Source: DATCLA01 sp036564195 (GTDB lineage: Bacteria; Bacillota; UBA4882; UBA8346). Taken from it: a stretch of 18,433 nt of DNA. A program made the position numbers and the translations under genes. Positions 1-6,429 of the stretch are shown piece by piece; the first letter of the stretch is position 1, and each line of letters begins with the position of its first letter. The notes beneath the pieces were generated by a model. The model was not told where the DNA came from. It was given only the letters and a program-made list of their open reading frames with translations, and ran no database searches. Location: the NCBI GenBank assembly GCA_036564195.1, contig DATCLA010000046.1:1-18433 (forward strand), read 5' to 3'.

Positions 1-296
1 ACCCTGTGGCAACTAACATTAGCGAACTCCCCATTTTTTCGATCTTCCACTTCAGGACTGATTCTATCATTACCATGGTAATGCGTCAATAACCCTATCA
101 AGTGCAGACTCCGCTCAATTCTGCCCCTACTTTCCGGGAACAGCACCCATTTACTGTCATTACTGGTCTCATGGTTTGCTTCTTTAACCTTGTCTTCAAA
201 AAATTTTCTTGTTAAAAAATTTCGGGATAAAATGATTTTGGCCAAACATACTAAAGTTATCAAAATTAAAATTAAAGGAGTCTCAAGGATGACCAT
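1..296 (-). CDS. Possible partial membrane-anchored protein running off the left edge
   Basis: The minus strand is open without a stop from about 416 down to base 1, and the only ATG in that frame is at 296. From it the product would begin with a charged-poor stretch and a hydrophobic helix (residues about 7-24, rich in Leu and Ile), followed by basic residues and a soluble, charged segment. That pattern resembles a single-pass membrane protein. Against it: no ribosome binding site precedes the ATG, and the start overlaps head-to-head with the speD start at 289, leaving no room for a promoter. No family is recognised. The 3' end lies outside the window. It may be a real gene with another start, a remnant, or a chance open frame. 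Confidence 0.25.
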   Translation of the reverse strand, partial: MVILETPLILILITLVCLAKIILSRNFLTRKFFEDKVKEANHETSNDSKWVLFPESRGRIERSLHLIGLLTHYHGNDRISPEVEDRKNGEFANVSCHR

Positions 297-670
297 CTTC
301 GGCAGGCCAATCGGCACCCAGTTGTTGGCTGAGTTATGAAAATGTAACCAGGCAAAAATCGATGATCCAGATTGGAGCTTCCCTACTGGCAGCCGCCCGG
401 GCTGCCGGAGCCGAAATTATCGGAAGTTTATTTCACAAGTTTGAACCTCAGGGAGTCAGTGGCGTTGTGGTAATCTCCGAATCGCACTTGACTATTCACA
501 CCTGGCCGGAACAAGCTTATGCTGCAGTGGACATCTTTACTTGCGGTGAACATACCATACCATGGAAAGCCTTAGAACACTTGGCCTTTGAATTTGAGGC
601 TGAAGAAACTCAATCAATCGAGATTAGCCGGGGTATGAAAATACTAAGAAAACCTCTGGCAAATAAGTAA
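289..670 (+). pseudogene. speD: S-adenosylmethionine decarboxylase proenzyme, interrupted
   Basis: Bacterial class 1B AdoMet decarboxylase makes decarboxylated AdoMet, the aminopropyl donor for spermidine-type polyamines. The intact part from about 371 carries the self-processing region (GVSGVVVISESH followed by LTIHTWPE, with cleavage expected at Glu-Ser to give the pyruvoyl group), the FTCGE motif and a C-terminal RGM. The start is ATG 289 with AAGGAG at 275-280. From there the frame reads MTIFGRPIGTQLLAEL, then TGA at 337-339, then KCNQAKIDDP. As recalled, the Bacillus homologue has SELWGCDFDKLNDMDF here, so the stop falls at the aromatic position and the following residues align. The frame must then change near 367-371 to enter the intact part. 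Two lesions within 35 bases suggest a pseudogene or local sequence error. A shortened product starting at ATG 362 would lack the first strand of the fold. pdaD follows 16 bases downstream. Confidence 0.7.
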
Positions 671-686
671 TGGAGAATTCGGAATC

Positions 687-1145
687 ATGCTGCCTACTCC
701 TAAAAGATATACCTTAGTGGCCGGAGCTGCGGAAGGCCATAGCGAATTAAATGCCTTTGACAACGCCTTGCTTAATTCCGGGATTGGCAACTTAAACCTA
801 ATTAAGATTTCCAGTATTCTGCCACCGGAGGCGGTATTCACCGCAAATCTAGAAATTCCGCCCGGATCATTAATCCCTACCGCATATGGCAGTACGATTA
901 GTTCACAGCCCGGCGAATTAATTGCGGCTGCTGTAGGGGTCGGATTATCTAAAAATACTTTTGGAATCATTATGGAATATTCCGGTGCCTGTTCCCAGGC
1001 AGAAGCCGAAGCCGAAGTTACCCGCAGAGTAGAAGAAGCCTTTTCCAGGCGCAACTTGCCTTTGAGTAAACTGGTGATTAAAGCTGCTGAACATCGGGTG
1101 GCACAGATCGGTTCTGTCTTTGCCGGAGTAGCGCTTTGGTATTAA
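687..1145 (+). CDS. pdaD: Pyruvoyl-dependent arginine decarboxylase
   Basis: This 152-residue protein belongs to the pyruvoyl arginine decarboxylase family (as in Methanocaldococcus), which converts arginine to agmatine and CO2. The KISSILPP segment (residues 40-47) contains the Ser-Ser pair where the proenzyme is expected to cleave itself, giving a new pyruvoyl end at Ser43. Glu96 in IMEYSG matches the family's conserved acidic residue. The length is normal for the family. GGAGA at 672-676 serves ATG 687. The gene lies 16 bases after the damaged speD and was probably co-transcribed with it, so the pair supplied agmatine and the aminopropyl donor. No agmatinase or aminopropyltransferase gene is in the window. 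The function is clear from motifs; acid resistance is an alternative physiological role for arginine decarboxylation. Confidence 0.9.
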   Translation: MLPTPKRYTLVAGAAEGHSELNAFDNALLNSGIGNLNLIKISSILPPEAVFTANLEIPPGSLIPTAYGSTISSQPGELIAAAVGVGLSKNTFGIIMEYSGACSQAEAEAEVTRRVEEAFSRRNLPLSKLVIKAAEHRVAQIGSVFAGVALWY

Positions 1146-1176
1146 AATTAAGGAATTGCAGATTTCCTGATTTAAG

Positions 1177-1226
1177 CTTTAGCTTGCAATATATTCCAGC
1201 CACTATATATTGCGGCTAAAGTGTTT
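1177..1226 (+). terminator. Long hairpin downstream of pdaD, probable terminator
   Basis: CTTTAGC (1177-1183) pairs with GCTAAAG (1215-1221), and GCAATATAT (1186-1194) pairs with ATATATTGC (1205-1213). There is a small internal bulge and a 10-base loop. The right arm is followed by TGTTTATTA. This fits an intrinsic terminator for the speD-pdaD unit, although the T-run is short. The symmetric dyad could instead be a protein-binding site. Confidence 0.55.
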
Positions 1227-1305
1227 ATTAAGGTAATTATTTAATTTCTTCAAATGGCTGAAAGTAGTCAATTATACCACTGTCTAATTTGAGGGCAAAT
1301 TGCCA

Positions 1306-1334
1306 TTGCCAACCTAGGCTGCTGCTCTTATAAT
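1306..1334 (+). promoter_or_regulatory. Sigma-A promoter of the radical SAM gene
   Basis: TTGCCA (1306-1311), a 17-base spacer and a perfect TATAAT (1329-1334). The expected transcript start, about 7 bases after the -10 box, is at or next to 1341, the A of the ATG. Confidence 0.75.
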
Positions 1335-1340
1335 GAAATT

Positions 1341-2234
1341 ATGAGCACTTTCGATCAACTTTATCAAAATTGCCGATTATGCCCCCATCACTGCGGCATC
1401 AATCGATTAAGTGGTGAACGTGGAATCTGTCGTGCTCCCGCAACTCCCAAAATCGCTAAAACCATGTTGCACCAATGGGAAGAACCCTGTCTCAGCGGCA
1501 CCCGCGGTTCCGGAGCAGTCTTTTTTACACATTGCAATTTAAAGTGTGTCTATTGCCAAAACTACCGGATCAGCCAAGAAGATCAGGGCCGGGAAATATC
1601 TGTCGAAGCTTTAGCAGAAGAATTTATAAAGTTGCAAGGCCAAGGAGCTCATAATATCAACCTGGTCTCACCTACCCCCTATCTGCCGTCGTTAATCGAC
1701 AGCCTAATCCTTGCCAAACAAATAGGCCTGGCCATCCCGGTAATTTACAATACCAACGGCTACGAGCTTCCGGAGGTTATCGGCAGACTTAACGGATTAG
1801 TCGATATTTTTTTACCCGATTTGAAATATTACTCCAATTCGGTAGCAGAAAGACTTTCCGCAGCGCCGGCTTATTTTCAGACAGCTACTGCGGCAATTCT
1901 GACGATGTTTGAGCAAGTTGGCCCGCCGCAGTTCACTGCTGACAACTTAATGACCCGGGGATTGCTAATCCGCCATCTGGTACTCCCCAACCACTTGGAA
2001 GAAAGCCGGGCAGTGCTTAAGTGGATCCGCCGGTCCCTGCCTCAAAGTGTCTACATCAGCCTGATGGCACAATATTTCCCCACTTACCAAGCCAAACATT
2101 TCACTGAGCTAAACCGCTGCTTAACACCTCAGGAATATGAGGCCATGGTTGATTATTGCCTGGAGTTAGGACTGGAAAACGGATTCACCCAGGAGGTTGC
2201 GGCAGCGGATGAAAGCTACGTGCCGGATTTTTAA
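1341..2234 (+). CDS. PflX-like radical SAM protein
   Basis: This 297-residue radical SAM protein is of the PflX type (COG1313), related to pyruvate-formate-lyase activating enzymes but of unknown substrate. The cluster-binding CxxxCxxC is C65, C69 and C72 in HCNLKCVYCQNY. An N-terminal cysteine set (C11, C14, C18, C30, within CRLCPHHCGINR and GICRAP) is typical of PflX and may bind a second Fe-S cluster. The segment NLVSPTPYLP and the later YNTNGYE fit the expected barrel strands. ATG 1341 lacks any Shine-Dalgarno sequence, and the promoter's transcript start coincides with it, so translation is probably leaderless. No formate lyase is nearby and the gene is monocistronic. The family call is firm, the reaction unknown. 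Confidence 0.88.
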   Translation: MSTFDQLYQNCRLCPHHCGINRLSGERGICRAPATPKIAKTMLHQWEEPCLSGTRGSGAVFFTHCNLKCVYCQNYRISQEDQGREISVEALAEEFIKLQGQGAHNINLVSPTPYLPSLIDSLILAKQIGLAIPVIYNTNGYELPEVIGRLNGLVDIFLPDLKYYSNSVAERLSAAPAYFQTATAAILTMFEQVGPPQFTADNLMTRGLLIRHLVLPNHLEESRAVLKWIRRSLPQSVYISLMAQYFPTYQAKHFTELNRCLTPQEYEAMVDYCLELGLENGFTQEVAAADESYVPDF

Positions 2235-2392
2235 GGGGCAAAGAATCAAACATTGCTAAAATTCTACAGGTAAAGTAACCTAACTCCGGCAATTGAAGCA
2301 GATGAAGGCCAAGAAGAACTTTTTCTAACTTGAAGTGGGCGAGCGGTTAATCTGAACTAGCTTTCCAAGGCCACCATCCCACCAGTTTTATA

Positions 2393-2419
2393 ACAAAAAA
2401 CCTGCCATTAAAGCAGGTT
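2393..2419 (-). terminator. Terminator after tRNA-Glu
   Basis: Read on the minus strand: AACCTGC, loop TTTAATG, GCAGGTT, then a T-run (A-run at 2395-2400 on the plus strand). This is a compact 7-bp intrinsic terminator 14 bases past the tRNA-Glu 3' end. It ends the tRNA unit and any read-through from purA. Confidence 0.9.
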
Positions 2420-2433
2420 CAAATTTTGTTAAG

Positions 2434-2509
2434 TGGTAGTCCCAACGAGATTCGAACTCGTGTCACCGCCGTGAAAGGGCGGTGTCCTAGGCCTCTAGAC
2501 GATGGGACC
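2434..2509 (-). tRNA. tRNA-Glu (anticodon TTC)
   Basis: This is a 76-base cloverleaf on the minus strand. The acceptor GGTCCCA pairs with TGGGACT (a G-T pair at 1:72), the anticodon stem CCGCC/GGCGG encloses CTTTCAC, and the T-loop reads GTTCGAATC. The 3' CCA is encoded. The anticodon TTC reads Glu codons. It has its own promoter immediately upstream and a terminator immediately downstream. Confidence 0.96.
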
Positions 2510-2538
2510 AACTCTTTAATTTGGCGTTAGTGAATTTT

Positions 2539-2567
2539 ATTATACTTAAGAAACAATTCACTGTCAA
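2539..2567 (-). promoter_or_regulatory. Consensus promoter for tRNA-Glu
   Basis: On the minus strand, TTGACA (2562-2567), a 17-base spacer and TATAAT (2539-2544) form a perfect sigma-A consensus in the gap between the two tRNAs. The start is expected about 20 bases before the mature tRNA-Glu 5' end. Confidence 0.9.
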
Positions 2568-2583
2568 TAACTTTTTAAATCTT

Positions 2584-2659
2584 TGGTGGGCCATCCGCGA
2601 CTCGAACGCGGGACACCCTGATTAAAAGTCAGGTGCTCTGCCGACTGAGCTAATGGCCC
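2584..2659 (-). tRNA. tRNA-Lys (anticodon TTT)
   Basis: This is a 76-base cloverleaf on the minus strand. The acceptor GGGCCAT pairs with ATGGCCC, the D-arm reads TAGCTCAGTCGG, and the anticodon stem CCTGA/TCAGG encloses CTTTTAA with anticodon TTT. The T-loop reads GTTCGAGTC and the 3' CCA is encoded. It is the first of two tRNAs, 74 bases before tRNA-Glu in the direction of transcription, with no terminator between them. Confidence 0.96.
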
Positions 2660-2687
2660 ATTAGGCTTTGAATGAATCAGCTTTTAT

Positions 2688-2716
2688 ATCTTACAACATT
2701 TATACCAGGGTGTCAA
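2688..2716 (-). promoter_or_regulatory. Promoter for tRNA-Lys
   Basis: On the minus strand, TTGACA (2711-2716), a 17-base spacer and TAAGAT (2688-2693), about 30 bases before the tRNA-Lys 5' end. It lies in the short gap after purA, where I see no convincing terminator, so some purA read-through into the tRNAs is possible. Confidence 0.88.
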
Positions 2717-2766
2717 CATTTTTTTGATTAAAAAATGAACAAGGCTATAGATTACCTAATAAAGCT

Positions 2767-4056
2767 TTACCAAATATTCCGGATAATGATTGTTTCATCA
2801 CGTTTCCAGCCAACCGAAACCATTGCTAGCGGCGCTTGGGCCAGTTCGGCAATGACGTTCAGGTAATTTTGGGCATTAACGGGTAAATCTTTAAACTCCT
2901 TACATCCGGTAGTATCGCTCAACCAACCCGGCAGTTCCCGGTAAACCGGAGTGCACTGGGCTAATACTTTTAAACTAGCCGGGAACTCTTTCAAGATACT
3001 ATTACGGTACCGGTACCCGGTACAGATCCGGATCGTCTGCAACTTGTCTAAGACATCTAACTTCATCACGGCCAAGTCACTTACACCATTAACCCGTACC
3101 GAATATTCAGCAATCACCCCATCAAACCAGCCGCAGCGCCGCGGCCTTCCGGTAGTAACCCCGTACTCGCGGCCCCTGCCGTCACGTAACAGTGATACTA
3201 AATCTTCCGGTAATTCGGTGGGGAACGGTCCTTCACCTACCCGAGTGGAGTAAGCTTTGATAACTCCAACTACTTTATCGATTTGAGTCGGACCCACTCC
3301 GGCCCCGGTACAGGCACCGCCGGCAGTTGGTGATGAAGAACTGACAAACGGATAGGTTCCGTGGTCAACATCTAACAAAGTACCCTGGGCCCCCTCAAAC
3401 AGTACTTTACGGCCCGCCCGGATTGCCTGATTAATCAGGACCGACGTATCAACTACCATTGGGGTCAGTTTCACGGCATATTCGGAATATTCCCGGTAAA
3501 TAGCATTAAAATCCATTGCCGGCTCCCCGTAGAGTTTATCCAGCAACCGGTTTTTAAGCTTAACAATTTCCGCCAACCGTTCTCTAAAGGTCTCCGGGTC
3601 AATCAAATCCGCCATGCGAATAGCGTCATAGCGTGCAAATTTATCGACATAGGCCGGTCCGATGCCCCTACCGGTAGTCCCGATCTTCCCAATTATCCGA
3701 CTAGACTCGTCAAGCTGGTCTAATCTGGGGTGATATGGTAAGATTACATGGGCTCGGTCACTGATGCGCAACCCGGAGATATCTACACCCCGTTGCGATA
3801 ATTGGTCCAGTTCCTTAAGTAAAACTCCGGGGTTGATCACTACACCGTTTCCCAATACGCACAAAGTTCCCGGATATAGAATTCCGGAAGGCACCAAGTG
3901 TAATTTAAATTCCTGGTCACCCACAACCACCGTATGACCGGCGTTATTACCGCCCTGATACCGCACAACCAACTCCGCCTGACTGGCTAGGTAATCAGTA
4001 ATTTTCCCCTTACCTTCATCGCCCCATTGGGATCCAATTACTACTATCGCAGGCAT
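2767..4056 (-). CDS. purA: Adenylosuccinate synthetase
   Basis: The enzyme condenses IMP with aspartate using GTP, the first committed step to AMP, in the cytoplasm. The N-terminus shows the family P-loop-like signature GSQWGDEGKGK (residues 8-18, with catalytic Asp13) and NNAGHT with the catalytic His. FEGAQGTLLDVDHGTYPFVSS, GVIKAYSTRVGEGPFPTE and TTGRPRRCGWFD also match. The product of 429 residues is normal. The frame is open far upstream, but the start is ATG 4056 (or ATG 4059 just before it), with AAGGAG 7 bases upstream and the family's usual N-terminus beginning here. It has its own promoter, so it is not strictly tied to the M23 gene upstream. There is no purine riboswitch in the short leader. 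Confidence 0.97.
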   Translation of the reverse strand: MPAIVVIGSQWGDEGKGKITDYLASQAELVVRYQGGNNAGHTVVVGDQEFKLHLVPSGILYPGTLCVLGNGVVINPGVLLKELDQLSQRGVDISGLRISDRAHVILPYHPRLDQLDESSRIIGKIGTTGRGIGPAYVDKFARYDAIRMADLIDPETFRERLAEIVKLKNRLLDKLYGEPAMDFNAIYREYSEYAVKLTPMVVDTSVLINQAIRAGRKVLFEGAQGTLLDVDHGTYPFVSSSSPTAGGACTGAGVGPTQIDKVVGVIKAYSTRVGEGPFPTELPEDLVSLLRDGRGREYGVTTGRPRRCGWFDGVIAEYSVRVNGVSDLAVMKLDVLDKLQTIRICTGYRYRNSILKEFPASLKVLAQCTPVYRELPGWLSDTTGCKEFKDLPVNAQNYLNVIAELAQAPLAMVSVGWKRDETIIIRNIW

Positions 4057-4084
4057 CATACCACTCCTTCCATTTACCCCTACC

Positions 4085-4113
4085 ATCTTAACATACCATT
4101 TCCGATAATTCAA
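4085..4113 (-). promoter_or_regulatory. purA promoter
   Basis: On the minus strand, TTGAAT (4108-4113), a 17-base spacer and TAAGAT (4085-4090). It is followed after about 20 bases by the purA ribosome binding site, giving a short leader without visible regulatory structure. Confidence 0.75.
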
Positions 4114-4158
4114 TTTATTAGATTTTGATTTGCGGTATCTGAATTTAAAATGTAAATA

Positions 4159-4178
4159 ACCGGCAATTACCTGCCGGT
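4159..4178 (-). terminator. Terminator after the M23 peptidase gene
   Basis: ACCGGCA (4159-4165), a 6-base loop and TGCCGGT (4172-4178) form a 7-bp GC-rich stem 8 bases past the peptidase stop. On the minus strand it is followed by TATTTACATTTT, a broken T-run, so termination may be incomplete. Confidence 0.65.
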
Positions 4179-4186
4179 AAGTTAGC

Positions 4187-5347
4187 TTATAAATAGGCCA
4201 AAGGATTAACCGGGTTACCATTGACTCGGACTTCAAAATGAAGGTGCGGACCGGTTGACAGGCCGGTACTGCCGGAGATGGCGATTTGTTGGCCTTTCGC
4301 CACTCGTTGGCCGACCCGGACCAACAGCCGGGAATTATGCCCGTAACAGGTAGAAATTTCTTTACCATGGTCAATTGCAACAAAATTGCCATAACCGCCG
4401 CGCCAACCGCTAACGAGAACTACGCCGCTATCGGCGGCCTTCACCGGGGTTCCGGTCGGAACCGCCAAATCAATTCCGCTGTGATATTTTTGCTTTTTTA
4501 ACAGCGGATGAAAGCGCCAGCCAAAGGGGGAGGAGATTCTTCCCCGCACCGGCCAGATCATTTGACCGGTCCCTAAAACTTTACCCTTAGTCCCTTCTTG
4601 GGAACGGCGGATTTGGGCCTCAATCTCGCGGGAGGTCTTTTCCAACTCTTCCAACGCCCGTTCCAGTCTGAGCCGGTCATTTTGAATCTTAGATAACTCA
4701 GTTTTGGTAGATGTAACTTTTTGTAAAACCTTCTGTTGCTCCTGGGATACTTTCTTTTGTAATACTTCAATCTGCTTCAGTTTTACTTCAATCTCTGCCC
4801 GGCGCTGCTCAACCTGGGCTTTCTGTTCAGCTACTTTGCTCTGGGTCGCCTCCACTTCTGCGATTAAGCCTAAATCGGCGCGGACAAAATAAGCTACGCT
4901 ACCAAAACTCGAGATTAGGTCACCAAAACTGTCCGAACTCAAGAGGATCTGCCAATAAGTAAGGGGACCATATTTATAAATGGCTACCAGCCTTTTATTC
5001 ATTAACTCCCGCCGCGCCTGTAATTTTGCCTCCAAGGCAGCTATGTTTCTTTGCAACATATCCAGTTCCCGTTGAGTCTGGTTGACTTGTTTCTCGGTCT
5101 GATTTAACTGCCCGTTAACCTTTTCATAGTTTTTTTCCAGTGAAGCTAATTCCTTTTGTTGTTTTAAGAGGTTCGACAACACCGACCGTTCCTTACGCTT
5201 TTTTTGTAAGAGTTCCTGTTTGGTACGGTTAATCTTTACTTTCAGTTTAGCCTGTTCCTCCCGGGGATTGCCCAGAACCGTAACGGGATTGCAGGCTAAA
5301 ATAATTAAAGCTGTAATCAACACCCATTTTGTTATATTTAAATGCAT
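4187..5347 (-). CDS. Secreted coiled-coil M23 murein hydrolase, EnvC-like
   Basis: The product of 386 residues is probably a cell-wall endopeptidase or an amidase activator working outside the membrane. Residues about 7-26 form a signal peptide (WVLITALIILACN); Cys19 after ILA could make it a lipoprotein, though the lipobox is imperfect. Residues about 30-250 are a long Lys/Glu/Gln-rich coiled coil of the EnvC/CwlO type. The C-terminal M23 domain keeps all zinc and catalytic residues: His289 and Asp293 in HSGID, and the HLHFE motif with His368 and His370. It is therefore likely an active enzyme, unlike E. coli EnvC. ATG 5347 is preferred over GTG 5356, with a weak GGGTGG site before it. A promoter lies about 85 bases upstream. 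Its relatives act in cell separation and division. Confidence 0.9.
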   Translation of the reverse strand: MHLNITKWVLITALIILACNPVTVLGNPREEQAKLKVKINRTKQELLQKKRKERSVLSNLLKQQKELASLEKNYEKVNGQLNQTEKQVNQTQRELDMLQRNIAALEAKLQARRELMNKRLVAIYKYGPLTYWQILLSSDSFGDLISSFGSVAYFVRADLGLIAEVEATQSKVAEQKAQVEQRRAEIEVKLKQIEVLQKKVSQEQQKVLQKVTSTKTELSKIQNDRLRLERALEELEKTSREIEAQIRRSQEGTKGKVLGTGQMIWPVRGRISSPFGWRFHPLLKKQKYHSGIDLAVPTGTPVKAADSGVVLVSGWRGGYGNFVAIDHGKEISTCYGHNSRLLVRVGQRVAKGQQIAISGSTGLSTGPHLHFEVRVNGNPVNPLAYL

Positions 5348-5430
5348 TCGCACCACCCGTCTAACTTTCTAGGAAGATCACTCTATGAAACCACTTAAAA
5401 ATAGCAGCTTACAGTCAAAATCTCCTGTTT

Positions 5431-5459
5431 ATTGTACCATAGCCCCATCCCTTTGTTAA
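5431..5459 (-). promoter_or_regulatory. Promoter of the M23 peptidase gene
   Basis: On the minus strand, TTAACA (5454-5459), a 17-base spacer and TACAAT (5431-5436), with TG one base before the -10 box. Both boxes match the consensus at 5 of 6 positions. The leader would be about 75 bases. Confidence 0.75.
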
Positions 5460-5900
5460 TCTCATTCTTTTTCCGGAATTTAACTGCCTTAAAAATGTTT
5501 TGTCATCCGTCTTTTAATTTAACCATAATCAACCTGACAATTCCTGGACCGAACTATTTTTAAAGACAACTATTTAAACGGTTTCTTAATTACATTTGTT
5601 AACTTTTTAATAGGAGACCTGAAAGCCTTGGCCGAATTAGCCAATCAATATTATTATAATTATACTATGTTAAAATGCTGAATTAAGGAAACTCTGAAGC
5701 CACCCCTATTATGAAATATCCTTTTGATGTTCGGAAAAACTCTAGTAATCTCCTTTAAAATCTCGAAATTTCCATCATGAAATTGAACAATGGCTGTCAG
5801 GATCTGTTAGATCTAGTCAGTATTCTTAAAACTATAATCGGTTTAACCCTATTGCCCGTTGCTGGTAGCGACCACCGACTTAAAAGTTGTTGATAAAGAT
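5460..5900. other. Gene-free AT-rich stretch
   Basis: About 440 bases lie between the peptidase promoter and the rib operon terminator. Only short open frames occur, for example 37 codons from ATG 5777 on the plus strand and 16 codons from TTG 5630 behind a TAGGAG. None has a recognisable product. I see no strong hairpin, repeat or tRNA. It may be an eroded gene remnant, but there is no positive evidence for that. Confidence 0.5.
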
Positions 5901-5932
5901 AAAAAATGGAGAATAGTTTCAGCTATTCTCCA
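5901..5932 (-). terminator. Riboflavin operon terminator
   Basis: TGGAGAATAG (5907-5916), a 6-base loop and CTATTCTCCA (5923-5932) form a perfect 10-bp stem, followed on the minus strand by TTTTTT (A-run 5901-5906). It lies about 30 bases past the ribH stop. Confidence 0.93.
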
Positions 5933-5962
5933 CTTTAAATAATTACAATACTATTTTATTAG

Positions 5963-6427
5963 CTAGGATATCTGACTTAATAAATCCACCATCTCTAAAG
6001 CAGCCAGGGCCGCTTCCGAACCTTTGTTTCCGGCTTTAGACCCGGCCCGCTCGATCGCCTGTTCAATGGTGTCGGTGGTTAATATGCCGAAAATTACCGG
6101 AATCCCTGTTTCCAACCCTACTGTGGCCACTCCTTTAGAAACTTCGGCAGCGACGTAATCAAAATGGGGCGTTGCGCCTCGGATCACTGCCCCCAGACAG
6201 ATTACTGCCTGATATTGACCGCTTTTAGCCAATTGCTTCGCAATTAACGGAATTTCAAAAGCTCCCGGTACCCATACAGCAGTAATCTGTTCTGGAGCAA
6301 TCCCGTGGCGTTGCAGGGTATCCTCTGCCCCGCTTAAGAGATGTTCCGTAATAAAGTGGTTGAATCGGCTAACCACGATCGCAAAATTACCCTTTTCACC
6401 GGTTAATTGTCCTTCTATAATCCGCAT
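5963..6427 (-). CDS. ribH: 6,7-dimethyl-8-ribityllumazine synthase
   Basis: The enzyme joins 3,4-dihydroxy-2-butanone-4-phosphate (from RibBA) and the ribitylaminouracil (from the RibD route) to form lumazine, the substrate of riboflavin synthase. It usually assembles into 60-subunit shells or pentamers. The 154 residues are standard. PGAFEIP (residues 54-60), GAVIRGATPHFDYV (79-92, with the catalytic His88) and FGILTTD are all present. Arg84 lies in the phosphate-binding loop. ATG 6427 follows the ribBA stop by 2 bases, with GGAGGAGG inside the end of ribBA, so translation is probably coupled. It is the last gene of the operon. Confidence 0.97.
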   Translation of the reverse strand: MRIIEGQLTGEKGNFAIVVSRFNHFITEHLLSGAEDTLQRHGIAPEQITAVWVPGAFEIPLIAKQLAKSGQYQAVICLGAVIRGATPHFDYVAAEVSKGVATVGLETGIPVIFGILTTDTIEQAIERAGSKAGNKGSEAALAALEMVDLLSQIS

Positions 6428-6429
6428 TT

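Noticed and set aside
289..337. A single two-base loss at the TGA (restoring GAG TTT TAT GAA) as the only defect in speD.
   Set aside because: It would give YENVTRQKSM after the lesion, which fits the family poorly, whereas the original frame after the stop gives a good match (Cys, Lys, Ile, Asp-Asp). It remains possible.
4057..4392. A 112-residue N-terminal extension of purA.
   Set aside because: It overlaps the M23 gene end, a terminator and the purA promoter, and the family begins at the ATG with the strong ribosome site.
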